From Glaciimonas sp. PAMC28666 (GTDB lineage: Bacteria > Pseudomonadota > Gammaproteobacteria > Burkholderiales > Burkholderiaceae_D): a stretch of DNA of 64,000 nt. Below the pieces are notes generated by a model that was not told the origin of the DNA, searched no databases, and worked only from the letters and a program-made list of their open reading frames with translations. How positions within the stretch are numbered: position 1 is the stretch's first letter; each line of letters begins with the position of its first letter. A program made the translations under genes and the position numbers. The stretch covers positions 4,092,001-4,156,000 of the forward strand of contig NZ_CP070304.1 in assembly GCF_016917355.1 (NCBI RefSeq). The letters are read 5' to 3'. Below are positions 28,428 to 37,703 of this stretch, in pieces.

Positions 28428-28595
28428 TTAAATGTGGGGAATGAAACCGCCCGCATTTTCGTAAGGCTTAATCCAGAGCAGGAAAATTTTCTGCAGAAGA
28501 CTTTGTTTGACCACAACTTCATTGGCAGGCTGCGCTGCGCTATCGGCAACTTTTTTGAAGGAGTGGGCGGATAGTGAAATGTTTTGTGCGGTCAT
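28428..28595 (-). CDS. Small hypothetical protein (55 aa)
   Basis: Possible 55-residue gene starting MTAQNISLSAHSFKK, with GGAAA 6 bp before the ATG, and ending KPYENAGGFIPHI. It is followed by a 7-bp hairpin and a strong terminator at 28292. It has no signal peptide, cysteine or recognised motif; the middle is mildly amphipathic (VVVKQSLLQKIFLLWIKP). The longer frame back to 28793 looks non-coding. I do not recognise it; support is only the ribosome-binding site and the terminator. Confidence 0.4.
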   Translation of the reverse strand: MTAQNISLSAHSFKKVADSAAQPANEVVVKQSLLQKIFLLWIKPYENAGGFIPHI

Positions 28596-28885
28596 GATAG
28601 TTTCCGAAGAAAATGTTGATGCACGAAGTATAAAGTTGCGCTCGATGTATTCCCAATTTCGAGTTCTAATACGAGATATACGATATCTGCATAACATATG
28701 AGCTGAACATTGCGGGGCATTGTTCTTGATCTGGCTTGCTGCGCTTTCGTCGGAGTTCCAGAGGCTTCCCGCTTTGCCTGATCTATAAAACATGCCAGGC
28801 GGCGAATATAGCCTCTGTCGCTATGTGGTCAGATGGCAGTGGTGGATTAAATTCAGGCCGCGTCACCCGAGGCAGACGGTCAGGA

Positions 28886-29119
28886 TTATTTTCGGCGCTT
28901 TGGGATTGCATCCTTTAGCCAAGGTATTTTCCCGGCCGCTGCCTCCAATACTTCTGCTTCGGTCGCGTAAATAGTGTGGGAATAGTCGGCAACTAAAGTC
29001 CATCTTCCCTGATCTTCCGGATCTTTACGGAATACCTTAAAACTGAATGCGCCGTTCGCATCCTGGGCTAAGTCTACGCAATGGATGCCAGTTTCATCTT
29101 CAATGCTATCTATGACCAT
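28886..29119 (-). CDS. Small conserved-looking hypothetical protein (77 aa)
   Basis: Acidic protein of 77 residues (starting MVIDSIEDETG), with a central beta-rich part (AFSFKVFRKDPEDQGRWTLV, then YSHTIYATEAEV) and a basic C-terminus (IPKRRK). The composition and regular hydrophobic pattern look coding. A GTG three codons earlier (29128) is an alternative start. I do not recognise a domain. It lies downstream of the MFS gene on the same strand but behind a hairpin, so probably has its own transcript. Confidence 0.6.
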   Translation of the reverse strand: MVIDSIEDETGIHCVDLAQDANGAFSFKVFRKDPEDQGRWTLVADYSHTIYATEAEVLEAAAGKIPWLKDAIPKRRK

Positions 29120-29155
29120 TATGTTCACCGAAATGTTTGACTATTAGTAAATCGA

Positions 29156-29203
29156 AAGCGGACTCAGCCAGTTGAATGCAAATCAACGTGGTCCGGTCCG
29201 CTT
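29156..29203 (-). terminator. Probable terminator of the marR-MFS operon
   Basis: AAGCGGAC (29156-29163) pairs perfectly with GTCCGCTT (29196-29203), with TTGA/TCAA pairing inside. On the minus strand it is followed by TTTCGATTT and lies 19 bp after the MFS stop codon. Confidence 0.55.
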
Positions 29204-29221
29204 GGGGAGAAGGAAATATTA

Positions 29222-30529
29222 TTAACTGCTCATTGCCGGGGCCGGCGTGACTAAACCGCCATCAACCCGATGCCCTTTTATCTTCAGCACCAAAACGCCT
29301 GCGATAAGACATGCTGCCCCCATTATCATCGATGATGCCGTGTAGGTACCCAGGCTATTGCGTAACGATCCCGCCAGGAGGGTGGCGCTTGCGGCCCCCA
29401 ATTGATGCCCAGCGACGATCCAGCCAAATACAATCGGTGCGGCAAGTCGGCCAAATACATCATTGGCTAAGCGGACCGTTGGTGGCACCGTAGCGATCCA
29501 GTCCAGACCGTAAAATATTGCGAAAATCGGCAAGCCGTAATAGCTAAGACCAAACGCATGCGGCAAGAAAATGAGCGCGACGCCACGCAAACTGTAATAC
29601 CAAAATAACAGCACACGTGGATTGAAGCGATCGGATAACCAGCCCGACATAGTTGTCCCCACCAGATCAAGCAATCCCATGGTGGCAAGAATACTGGCAC
29701 CTCCGACCGCTGAAATACCATAGTCTCCGCACATGGCAATAAAGTGTGAGCCGATATAGCCATTGGTGCTCATCCCGCAAATGAAAAAACTAAAAAACAG
29801 TAGCCAGAAATCACGTACTTTTACGACTTTGCGCAAAGCATCAAATGCAATCGACAGAGGATTTTTTTTGGTGGCACCAGGTTCCTGATGAAGGTCTTCG
29901 AATTGCCCGTAGCGCTTCAAGCCGATATCCTGAGGACGCTCTGGTAAAAATATCGCCACCAACGGAATCGCTAACGCCGCCACACTGGCGACTAAAATAG
30001 CCACGGAACGCCAGCCAAAATGCTCAACCATGTACGCCATCAGTGGCAGAAACACCATTTGTCCAGTGGCTGAACTAGCGGTCAGCAATCCCATCGCCAA
30101 TCCTCGCCGAGTTTCGAACCACCGACTGACGATCGTGGCTGCCAGCGTGTTGGCGGCAACGCCGCTGCCCGCGCCGACCAAAATACCCCACGCCAGCACC
30201 ATGTGCCAGGGCATTGTCATAAAGGTGCTGAGCGCAGTTCCAACTGCAAGTAAAACCAACGCACCTAAAACGATAGGACGGATTCCATATCGTTGCATGG
30301 CTGCAGCAGAAAATGGGCCAATTAATCCATACAGCGCAATGTTGACCGAAATGACAAACGAAATCGTCGTGACGCTCCAGCCAAATTCATGTTCGAGCGG
30401 CAGTATCATGACAGAGGGTGTCGCGCGAATTCCCGCCGCCGAAAGCAGGACTAAAAAGGTAATACCAACGACTACCCACACATAACTAAAACGTGTGCGT
30501 GCCATGATGGATTGGATTGTGCTGTTCAT
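29222..30529 (-). CDS. Major facilitator superfamily transporter
   Basis: Twelve-helix inner-membrane transporter of 435 residues. MFS motif A-like sequence SGWLSDRFNPRVL lies in the loop between helices 8 and 9, and the N-terminal half has PFSAAAMQRYGIRP. The layout is like the oxalate/formate or monocarboxylate (OFA/MCT-like) branch. TTG at 30541 opens the frame, but ATG at 30529 is a better start and sits 8 bp after the marR stop. The adjacent MarR repressor and its palindrome suggest induced expression by a small aromatic or organic-acid ligand (inference). Substrate unknown. Confidence 0.92.
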   Translation of the reverse strand: MNSTIQSIMARTRFSYVWVVVGITFLVLLSAAGIRATPSVMILPLEHEFGWSVTTISFVISVNIALYGLIGPFSAAAMQRYGIRPIVLGALVLLAVGTALSTFMTMPWHMVLAWGILVGAGSGVAANTLAATIVSRWFETRRGLAMGLLTASSATGQMVFLPLMAYMVEHFGWRSVAILVASVAALAIPLVAIFLPERPQDIGLKRYGQFEDLHQEPGATKKNPLSIAFDALRKVVKVRDFWLLFFSFFICGMSTNGYIGSHFIAMCGDYGISAVGGASILATMGLLDLVGTTMSGWLSDRFNPRVLLFWYYSLRGVALIFLPHAFGLSYYGLPIFAIFYGLDWIATVPPTVRLANDVFGRLAAPIVFGWIVAGHQLGAASATLLAGSLRNSLGTYTASSMIMGAACLIAGVLVLKIKGHRVDGGLVTPAPAMSS

Positions 30530-30537
30530 AAATATTT

Positions 30538-30972
30538 TCAAATATGTAGAAATTTATTGTTTGCCTCATCAACGAGGGTCATCAAATTTTGATGGTTTTG
30601 TTTTCCTAATATCGCACTAATTTCTTCCTGTGCTTTGTGCCAGTTAGGCTGAGAGTCTCGCCATTTTCGCTTCCCCTCAGCACTCAGGCTGACACCGAAC
30701 GATCGTTTGTCGGTCAACATCTCTAATGGTAAATCCACGGTTTTCACCCATCCTGCGCTAATTAATGGCTTGAGCGCCCGACTCATCGTGCTGCGATCCA
30801 TTCCCATACTGGTTGCAAGAGGTATCGCTCCTGTTGGGCCAAATTTACCGATGCGTGCTAACAACGAATATTGCCCTATGGTCAATGCGTCGGCGGCGAG
30901 ATGATGATCGTAGATAGCGGTCATCTTACGTGTCAACTGACGAAGCTTTGAGCAACTACATTCACTTTTCAT
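30538..30972 (-). CDS. MarR-family transcriptional regulator
   Basis: Winged-helix regulator of 144 residues: a helix-turn-helix around LTIGQYSLLARIGKFGPTG and MDRSTMSRALKPLISAGWVK, and the wing with LTDKRSFGVSLSAEGK. The N-terminal CSCSKLRQLTRK has two cysteines close together, seen in several members of this family. ATG at 30972 is chosen because GGAGGG lies just upstream; the frame opens earlier. It is the first gene of a two-gene operon with the MFS transporter, and its own promoter carries a perfect palindrome, so it is probably autoregulated. Confidence 0.93.
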   Translation of the reverse strand: MKSECSCSKLRQLTRKMTAIYDHHLAADALTIGQYSLLARIGKFGPTGAIPLATSMGMDRSTMSRALKPLISAGWVKTVDLPLEMLTDKRSFGVSLSAEGKRKWRDSQPNWHKAQEEISAILGKQNHQNLMTLVDEANNKFLHI

Positions 30973-30987
30973 CCAGCCCTCCTTTTG

Positions 30988-31021
30988 TATCGTGCATATA
31001 CATCGATGTATATGCACGATA
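30988..31021. promoter_or_regulatory. Perfect 34-bp palindrome, probable MarR operator
   Basis: The 17-base arm TATCGTGCATATACATC is followed directly by its exact reverse complement, centred between 31004 and 31005. It lies 15 bp upstream of the marR start codon and overlaps the -10 element of its promoter, the expected place for autorepression. No T run follows, so it is not a terminator. Confidence 0.8.
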
Positions 31022-31045
31022 TAGAATAAGGCCGCTGACTGTCAA
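31018..31045 (-). promoter_or_regulatory. Promoter of the marR-MFS operon
   Basis: On the minus strand a consensus TTGACA (31045-31040) is followed after 16 bp by TATATC (31023-31018). The -10 overlaps the right arm of the 34-bp palindrome, so a repressor bound there would block RNA polymerase. Confidence 0.7.
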
Positions 31046-32250
31046 GATGATTTATAGGCTTTGCTTCCTTTTGAACGAATGATTTAGGGCATTTTCAAAA
31101 ATACAACGGAAAATTAGTTCAAGGTCGCATGAATGCAGGATTTTTTATTCAGTTTTGTTTGGCACTTACGGCGGATCCAGTCTCCCTTGCAACACCAAAA
31201 GTAAGGGAGGGGCTAGTGTTCTTTCGAATAACTCGCGTTATGTATTTGACATTTTCGAATCGAAATAAAACGCTAATGATCTGAACGTTCTGCTGCTTTT
31301 ATATGGGCTTGTTGCGACGCATCAAATGGCTAGCGATAAAATTTTGACCTTTGCCGCCGCTTACTTATCGCGTCTAAATAAATTCAGTTTCGTCTACTTA
31401 CTCACGATTCCCTGTCTCTTTATTTTTTGAGGTTAGTTATCGGAATGGCTAGGAGCATGCCAGAGAAGAGGTTCAATTATTTTTTATTTAACGTATTTGT
31501 AAGATGATTTTTTGGTGCTAAAAAAATCTGGCCGATACGTTAGGCAGGAAAAAAAATAAATGTAACAAAAGAATTTTCTTATGAACTTACAGAAATATCT
31601 TAGGTCTTTATGCTGTGCCACAACATAAATGTGCTCACAGGAAAAGTTAACAAATACATTTCTCTTGTCCAAAAAATATCTGGACGCGAGGAAGGTTCAT
31701 CGGCGGCCCTTCGACATCTGGGCAGCGCAGGAAGCCTCTAGTGCAAATAGTACTTTTCAAAGATTAAAGATGCAAAAAAATACAATACTGCAGTTCCCAA
31801 TATCAAGCGAAACCCGGTGTTTCGCTTCCAATGCAGTGCGTCCAGTTGACGCGCATGCTACGTGTGAAGGTCGTTTGCAGCGCTCCGCGTGCCAGTTATT
31901 CTGGCGCGTCCCGAACGCCGCACGCAACGCGGCCTGCGCACGTGTTTCACACCCTCCTATAAAACCATATCCTCTGCTTTCTTCTTATGGCTTTCTGTAT
32001 TAGCCGCTCCCCCATTTTCTGATTTTGATTCAGTTTTTATCAGTTTCGATGCGCGAAGTTTGTTAAAAAACAGTTTTACAGAATTCATTATTTCGATCGC
32101 CGTTAAAAATTTTTAGTTAAAAAATAACTTTAGATAGTTTTTTTTGTTTCGTATTTTGCGTTGAAAAAACCTGAATAAACAGCTAAAAATACTCGCGAGC
32201 ATTGGCTTGCCGTCTCCGGACTGCGCTTTGACGTTCCAGAAAGATATGTA
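31046..32250. other. Long non-coding region upstream of the EPS locus
   Basis: About 1.2 kb without a convincing gene. Most is AT-rich with A and T tracts (for example around 31490-31570 and 32100-32160), typical of curved DNA or of sites for nucleoid proteins. A GC-rich island rich in hairpins lies at about 31800-31965 (listed separately). I found no good sigma-70 or sigma-54 promoter for epsL. The short open frames here have poor composition and no ribosome-binding site. Confidence 0.6.
31806..31952 (+). promoter_or_regulatory. Hairpin-rich island, candidate structured leader RNA
   Basis: Several stems stand in a row: AAGCGAAAC/GTTTCGCTT (31806-31828, 9 bp, loop CCGGT); an outer pair GTGTGAA (31862) with TTCACAC (31946); within it CGCGTGCCAG with CTGGCGCGT (one or two G-T pairs) and GCCGC with GCGGC. 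An anti-Shine-Dalgarno-like CCTCCT follows. It matches no riboswitch I know. It may be a leader RNA of the EPS operon, a separate small RNA, or chance. Confidence 0.35.
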
Positions 32251-33540
32251 ATGAATAAAAGTTTAAAACATCGTACCGAGTTTGCCCGGTTCCGTTTGAA
32301 GGTCATTTTATTGATACCCATGTGCTCATGCGTTGCTGCACTGGCGGACACCAGCGACCTGGTGCCGACGGAAATCATTCCGCTTCCGGATGTCATGACG
32401 CCGCCTGCCGATTCGGTCACCCCGTATGTCGGCTATGGCGTCAGTTATGACGACAATTTACTGAGGCTACAGAATTCGGCAGCCGCGCAGGCAATGGGTG
32501 CGGGAAGCAATTTATCGGACGTCACCCGCCGCGCGCAGTTTGGACTGGCCGTTGATAAAAGTATTAGTCAGCAGCATTTGACGGCGAATTTGAATGTTAC
32601 GAATGTGGAATACGATAGATTCGATCAGTTGAATAATCTTGATAAAAATGTATCCGCCAATTGGAATTGGCATGCTGGCGATCACGTTGAGGGCAACGCC
32701 GGTATTACTTATTCTCAAGGCCTGACGCCTTTCATCGACTTCCATTTACTGGAAGCGAATATACGTACGCAGGAGAGCGCGTACGTCAACGGAGCCTGGC
32801 TGTTTCATCCGAGTTGGCGAGTGCGTGCGGGTCTGCAGCATTCCAAATTGTGGTACGACCTGGCATCGCAGCAGACCGGTAATAACTCGCAGAATCAAAC
32901 CGAACTGGGGCTCGACTATCTCGCTGCCAGCGGAAGCACCATCGGACTTCAATTACGCCATACACGTGCCGATTTTCCCAATCCTGAGCAAGACGGTGAC
33001 GTTGCTGTATTCAACGGCTATAACCAGGACGAAATCAAAGCAAAGATAGACTGGTTGGTAACGGCTAAAACCCGTCTTCATTTCCTGGGCGGATGGGTCA
33101 GCAGAAAACAGGATGCATTTGCCGTGCGCGATTTTTCGGGCTTCAATTCCCGCGTTTCTGCGGATTGGCTACCGACCGATAGTCTCGCGTTCACGGTCGC
33201 TGCCTGGAGGGAAATCGGTGCGGTGGATGACTTATCCACGGTCTACTCTTTGAATCACGGTTTGAGCGTGGCATCTAGCTGGCAGTACTCCGAAAAGGTC
33301 CGCGTAGTGGGGCAGTTTAAATATCAAAAGAGAGATTTTAGCCAATCGTCGGCATCGGGCACGATTGGTTCTGTTGATATGAATGACGTTCTGCGCAATA
33401 CGGCATTGACGGTGGTATATAACCCGACCCCGAAATGGGAATGGCAATTGTCAGGCAGTCGTAGCACGCAAGTTCTCGCCAGCTCTTCCGGCGGTTACGT
33501 GAGCAACGGCGTCATGCTCAATACGCGTTATGCATTTTAA
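32251..33540 (+). CDS. epsL: EpsL-like outer-membrane beta-barrel protein
   Basis: Exported protein of 429 residues. A signal peptide (ILLIPMCSCVAALA) is followed by a short Pro-rich linker and about sixteen amphipathic beta-strands alternating with turns, ending in RYAF with a terminal aromatic residue as expected for BAM-inserted barrels. This fits EpsL, a family found in exopolysaccharide operons of Methylobacillus-type bacteria and linked to exosortase systems. Likely part of the secretion route across the outer membrane, although its mechanism is not known. First gene of the cluster and 11 bp before the initiating transferase. Confidence 0.8.
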   Translation: MNKSLKHRTEFARFRLKVILLIPMCSCVAALADTSDLVPTEIIPLPDVMTPPADSVTPYVGYGVSYDDNLLRLQNSAAAQAMGAGSNLSDVTRRAQFGLAVDKSISQQHLTANLNVTNVEYDRFDQLNNLDKNVSANWNWHAGDHVEGNAGITYSQGLTPFIDFHLLEANIRTQESAYVNGAWLFHPSWRVRAGLQHSKLWYDLASQQTGNNSQNQTELGLDYLAASGSTIGLQLRHTRADFPNPEQDGDVAVFNGYNQDEIKAKIDWLVTAKTRLHFLGGWVSRKQDAFAVRDFSGFNSRVSADWLPTDSLAFTVAAWREIGAVDDLSTVYSLNHGLSVASSWQYSEKVRVVGQFKYQKRDFSQSSASGTIGSVDMNDVLRNTALTVVYNPTPKWEWQLSGSRSTQVLASSSGGYVSNGVMLNTRYAF

Positions 33541-33551
33541 GGTAGGACAAA

Positions 33552-34934
33552 ATGACCGAGAATGATATCCCCCTCGTTTCGTTCTTCAAGCGTTTGCTTG
33601 ACCCTGCCATTATCCTTGGCTCGTTGTATCTGATCATCGTCGCGCAAGATGAAATGTTCACCGGCGACTATCTGGCGCTGATGATTATTGCTTTTTTTGT
33701 TTCTTCGTTTATTTACGAACAGATTGATCTGTATCGCACTTTACATACTGGAAACAAGCTGGCATTTGCCGCAGATATTTTTCTGGGATGGGGAATGATC
33801 GTCGTCATATTGACGTTAGTCGGTCAAGGAACCGGACTGCGATATGAGTTCTCCGATCGGGTCGTCTGGACCTGGTTTGGACTTGCCCCTTTTGCACTTT
33901 TATTGAGTCGTCTGACCGCTTACAGGCTTGCCTTTAATGTCGGAAAAGACCGTGAGGTGCGCTCGGCAGTGATCGTCGGCTCCAATGATCCCGGATTAGA
34001 CATTCTGCGGCGCCTGACTTCCCGCAGTAACGCGGGTATTGAGATGCGCGGTTTTTTTGATGATAGCGTCGATGCCATCCAGGCGCATGAATATCCGCGT
34101 CCCTATCTCGGCCTGATCGCTGACGTTGGCCCTTATGTGCGCGCACAAAAAATCAAGACAATTTTCATCTGTCTTCCGATGTCGGCGAATCCCAGTTTGT
34201 CGGCCTTAATGGAAGAATTGAGAGATACCACTGCTTCGGTTTATTTTGTGCCTGATATTTACACCTTCGATCTGATCCAGGCCCGACTTGATCACGTGGG
34301 CGGGATTCCGGTAATCGGTGTTTGCGAAACCCCTTTTACGGGCCTGCGGAGTGTTCTTAAGCGCGGCAGCGATATCGTTCTGGCGCTAGTGATTCAAATT
34401 TTGTTGTTGCCGATAATGTTACCGATTGCCATCGGTGTCAAATTATCTTCGCCCGGTCCGGTTATTTTTTCACAGCGCCGATATGGATTAAATGGTGAAG
34501 AAATCATCGTCTACAAATTTCGTTCGATGGGCGTTTGCGAAGACGGTGCGGTGGTAGATCAAGCAACCAAAAACGATGTACGTGTAACACGATTCGGGGG
34601 TTTTTTGCGCCGCACGTCCTTGGATGAGCTGCCGCAATTTATCAACGTATTGCAAGGTCGGATGAGCATTGTAGGACCACGCCCTCACGCTGTGGCGCAT
34701 AACGAAATGTATCGCAAGTTAATTAAAGGATACATGTTGCGCCACAAAGTAAAACCTGGGATTACCGGATGGGCACAGATAAACGGCTTTCGTGGAGAAA
34801 CCGACACGCTGGACAAAATGCGTTCGCGGATTGAATTCGATTTGGAATATTTGCGCAATTGGTCGCTTGGGTTGGACCTATTGATTATCGCCCGCACTGT
34901 TAAAGAAGTATTGAAAAAAGATAATGCTTATTAA
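33552..34934 (+). CDS. Undecaprenyl-phosphate hexose-1-phosphate transferase (WcaJ/GumD-like)
   Basis: Starts EPS repeat units by putting a sugar 1-phosphate, typically glucose, on undecaprenyl phosphate. The 460 residues have four N-terminal helices, a Rossmann-like CoA-binding-type middle ([11 protein letters not shown]), a fifth hydrophobic segment after KRGSD (about residue 270), and the C-terminal bacterial sugar transferase domain with [30 protein letters not shown] and [11 protein letters not shown]. Length and order match GumD/WcaJ. An AGGACAA sequence supplies the ribosome-binding site. It is coupled closely to epsL. Confidence 0.95.
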   Translation: MTENDIPLVSFFKRLLDPAIILGSLYLIIVAQDEMFTGDYLALMIIAFFVSSFIYEQIDLYRTLHTGNKLAFAADIFLGWGMIVVILTLVGQGTGLRYEFSDRVVWTWFGLAPFALLLSRLTAYRLAFNVGKDREVRSAVIVGSNDPGLDILRRLTSRSNAGIEMRGFFDDSVDAIQAHEYPRPYLGLIADVGPYVRAQKIKTIFICLPMSANPSLSALMEELRDTTASVYFVPDIYTFDLIQARLDHVGGIPVIGVCETPFTGLRSVLKRGSDIVLALVIQILLLPIMLPIAIGVKLSSPGPVIFSQRRYGLNGEEIIVYKFRSMGVCEDGAVVDQATKNDVRVTRFGGFLRRTSLDELPQFINVLQGRMSIVGPRPHAVAHNEMYRKLIKGYMLRHKVKPGITGWAQINGFRGETDTLDKMRSRIEFDLEYLRNWSLGLDLLIIARTVKEVLKKDNAY

Positions 34935-35052
34935 GTTGCGTCATAAAAATTTGCGCCTCAGGAATGGTAGCGAACATTGATGGTGAAATCTTGACAAGGT
35001 GTTTTTTAGGTGAGCATTGTTGGATGCAGTGCGTATTCTTAAAGGAAAGATC

Positions 35053-35562
35053 ATGAAGATAGCTATATTAATATTCAGTCTCGTATTGTCAGGTCAAGCG
35101 AGCATTGCTTGCGCTGCAACACCAATTTTTCAGTTGGCGCCGCGGGCGACTGAAACGCTAAGTTCGGCCCAGCGGCCGGAAGATAACGCTCGCTTCAGTT
35201 CATCGAACATGGAGCGGGTTAGTTTTGAAAAATCGACACCAGTTGCCTATCGAACCGGCACGGTGAGTTCTGCCATAACGCCACATGTCGTCTTCGCTGC
35301 GTTAGAGGAATCGCATGAGGTCTGGCCTCATGCCGATGCAACAACTACGGCATTCCCATCTGACAAAAAAACAGTAACCAGTGTCAATGTTGTCGATGAC
35401 TCTCTGTATTATTTTCTCAGGAGCTTCAAACGGCAACCGCCACCAAAACCGGAACTCTGGACCTTGCTATTGGTGGGACTTTGTCTAGTGTTGTATCAGA
35501 CCCGCCGTCGTCCCATGCGAGCGTCAATTGGCTTTTTCCAAAAATCAAAATTAGTCGGATGA
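35053..35562 (+). CDS. Exported protein with a PEP-CTERM-like C-terminal segment
   Basis: Protein of 169 residues, unrecognised in its body. It has a Sec signal (MKIAILIFSLVLSGQASIACA) and a disordered Ser/Thr-rich middle. Near the end PPPKPELWTLLLVGLCLVL is followed by YQTRRRP. This is the PEP-CTERM pattern (Pro-Glu before a transmembrane helix, then an Arg cluster), the sorting signal cut by exosortases, but with 14-17 extra residues after the arginines. No exosortase gene lies in the window. ATG at 35053 is used because AAGGAAAG precedes it; the frame opens at 35017. Confidence 0.65.
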   Translation: MKIAILIFSLVLSGQASIACAATPIFQLAPRATETLSSAQRPEDNARFSSSNMERVSFEKSTPVAYRTGTVSSAITPHVVFAALEESHEVWPHADATTTAFPSDKKTVTSVNVVDDSLYYFLRSFKRQPPPKPELWTLLLVGLCLVLYQTRRRPMRASIGFFQKSKLVG

Positions 35563-35694
35563 TTTATGAAGCCACTAGCAAAATCGCTGTCGCGTTATGC
35601 TCCGGGCATGCAGCGTGATTGCAGTGTTGCTTAGGTAACTCATTGACAAGAAGAGTGAACAGTATGGTTGTAATTTATTTGCGGGAGTCGGATC

Positions 35695-36636
35695 TTGATT
35701 AGCTCTAAACATTTTAATCATCCTCGTAACGTCCTCGCCGCTTTGCGTTTAAAAGGGGTAGGGATGCTAATGCTTCTGATGCCTCTTGCCGCCATCAGCT
35801 TATCCGGCTGCAGCGACAGGGACAAAAATACCAGCAAGATTTTGGTCAGGGTAAATGGCGACGGCATTACGACGCACCAACTCGACGCCGAGTTAGCGCG
35901 TGCAAGTCCTGCATCGGAAGGTAGCGAAAAGGTGGAGCCAGTTGTTCGCAAACAGGCACTGGAAGCTTTGATTGACAGGAAAATATTGTTGAGCGAAGCG
36001 GAGCGTAACAAAGTGGATCGCGATCCAAGAGTGGTACAGACTGTTGAGCGGTATAAGACGCAGGCGATCGTTCAGGCATATCTGGAGTCGCAAGCAGGAA
36101 CAACGGTCAAGCCCTCTAAAGACAGCGTTGATGCGTATTTTAATAGCCATCCTGAATTATTTTCCCATCGAAAGGTGCTTGATATTAATCAATTGAGCAT
36201 TGCGTCTCGGGATTTCAGCAGCGCGCTAAAAGCTGCTATGGACGCAAGTACGTCACTTGATCAGGTCGAAGCGTGGCTAACCTCGCACAAAATTGCCTAC
36301 ATCAAAGCTTCTGTTTCCTATGTGAGTGCCGACTTGCCCGCTGACGTGTTAAGCCAGCTTCAAAATATCGGAAAAAATCATTTATTTGTTTTAAAGGATG
36401 GTGACAGAGATTTGCTTTCGGCACTGACCAGTCTGGTTGAGAGTCCGGTGCCGGTGGCACTGGCGAATTCACAGATAGAGCGATTTTTGATGAATAAAAA
36501 GATGCAGGAAGTGGCAGCTACAGAAATTTCCCGTTTGCGTCCATTAGCCAAACTCGATTATGTCGACAAAAGCGATAGTGATAGTGAGCCGGTGAACGAG
36601 GATCCAAATTCGGTGACGGCGTTGAACAAGAAATAA
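35695..36636 (+). CDS. epsD: EpsD-family peptidyl-prolyl isomerase lipoprotein
   Basis: Lipoprotein of 313 residues related to parvulin/SurA-like chaperones of EPS operons (EpsD family). The lipobox is LSGC near residue 39. A SurA-N-like helical part (RKQALEALIDRKILLSEAER) is followed by a parvulin-like region (SHRKVLDINQLSI). The start appears to be TTG at 35695 with GGGAG upstream; no better ATG precedes the signal peptide. The usual parvulin active-site residues are not obvious, so chaperone rather than isomerase activity is possible. It precedes epsE-epsF-epsG in the order typical for this family. Confidence 0.85.
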   Translation: MISSKHFNHPRNVLAALRLKGVGMLMLLMPLAAISLSGCSDRDKNTSKILVRVNGDGITTHQLDAELARASPASEGSEKVEPVVRKQALEALIDRKILLSEAERNKVDRDPRVVQTVERYKTQAIVQAYLESQAGTTVKPSKDSVDAYFNSHPELFSHRKVLDINQLSIASRDFSSALKAAMDASTSLDQVEAWLTSHKIAYIKASVSYVSADLPADVLSQLQNIGKNHLFVLKDGDRDLLSALTSLVESPVPVALANSQIERFLMNKKMQEVAATEISRLRPLAKLDYVDKSDSDSEPVNEDPNSVTALNKK

Positions 36637-36775
36637 TGAACGTTATCGATATCGACCTGTTGGTGGCGCGTACAAGCCGACATGAAATAGGCAGATTTTG
36701 AAAACGACAAGATGCTCGCCACGATCACGATTAACGTGACCATACCGAAGAAATACCTTATTGAGGATGAAGGCA

Positions 36776-37576
36776 ATGATAAAAAAACTTTACACATTTT
36801 TGCTGACGATGTTGCTTGTGGTGTCGGCACTTTCAGCAGTTTCTGCGCATGCCGCTGATGTGCCGCTCGGGGCAGGTGATGCCTTGAAAATAGCGGTGTT
36901 TGGCAATCCCGATCTTAGTCTGGAAACTAAAGTCAGTGAAGCGGGAAGCATTACCTTCCCGCTTATAGGCGAGGTCAAGGTCGCCGGACTGTCGGCTGCC
37001 GATGCTGAGAAAAAGATCTCGGGCCTGTTAATCAGCGGCGGCTTTCTGCGCACAGCGCAGGTCAACATCATGGTGACGGAGCTCCAGAGTCAACAGGTTT
37101 CGATACTCGGGCAGGTCTTGCGTCCGGGCCGGTATCCGATTAATGGCACCCGCACCGTGACCGATATGCTGGCTGTAGCCGGGGGCCTTGGCCCTGATGG
37201 TGGCGATACTGCCACCATTGTCCGGACGCGCAATGGCACAACGCGCAAGCAAACGATCAATCTCGTCGACATGATTCACTCCTCCGACATGACCGCGAAT
37301 CTGGATCTGATCAATGGCGATATGGTCTACGTCGATCGGGCACCCAAATTTTATATCTATGGCGAGGTACAGCATCCTGGCGGATATAAGCTGGAACGCA
37401 ATATGAATGTGACCCAGGCACTGTCTATCGGCGGTGGACTTACGCCGCGAGGCACTGAGCGCGGCTTACGCGTCAAGCGCCGCGACGCAGAAGGAAAAAT
37501 GGAAACGTTTAGCGTGAACAATGATGATGAACTGCGGCCGGACGATGTTGTGTACGTCAAAGAAAGTCTGTTTTGA
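36776..37576 (+). CDS. epsE: EpsE/Wza-like polysaccharide export protein
   Basis: Periplasmic/outer-membrane export protein (OPX class) of 266 residues. A signal peptide ends near SAHAAD; there is no lipobox cysteine. A Poly_export domain (LGAGDALKIAVFGNPDLS) and SLBB repeats follow (SILGQVLRPGRYPINGT, and IYGEVQHPGGYKLERN). It would form the periplasmic conduit working with EpsF and, perhaps, EpsL as the outer-membrane part. The frame opens from a TTG at 36761; I chose ATG at 36776, the start of the signal peptide. Confidence 0.9.
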   Translation: MIKKLYTFLLTMLLVVSALSAVSAHAADVPLGAGDALKIAVFGNPDLSLETKVSEAGSITFPLIGEVKVAGLSAADAEKKISGLLISGGFLRTAQVNIMVTELQSQQVSILGQVLRPGRYPINGTRTVTDMLAVAGGLGPDGGDTATIVRTRNGTTRKQTINLVDMIHSSDMTANLDLINGDMVYVDRAPKFYIYGEVQHPGGYKLERNMNVTQALSIGGGLTPRGTERGLRVKRRDAEGKMETFSVNNDDELRPDDVVYVKESLF

Positions 37577-37703
37577 TGGCCGCCAGGAATCGCTGTGAAA
37601 AAGCTATCCGCACGCCAGGTACCCGTGAAGCGCCATGGGTGCGTGCCGAACTGATGCTGAGGATCACTTTATTTTTGAATAGCCGTGTTCGAAAGGCGCT
37701 TTC

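Noticed and set aside
31484-32003. Open frames on both strands in the EPS leader (63-125 codons)
   Set aside because: Poor composition, no ribosome-binding sites, no recognisable pattern; the plus-strand frame runs through the hairpin island.
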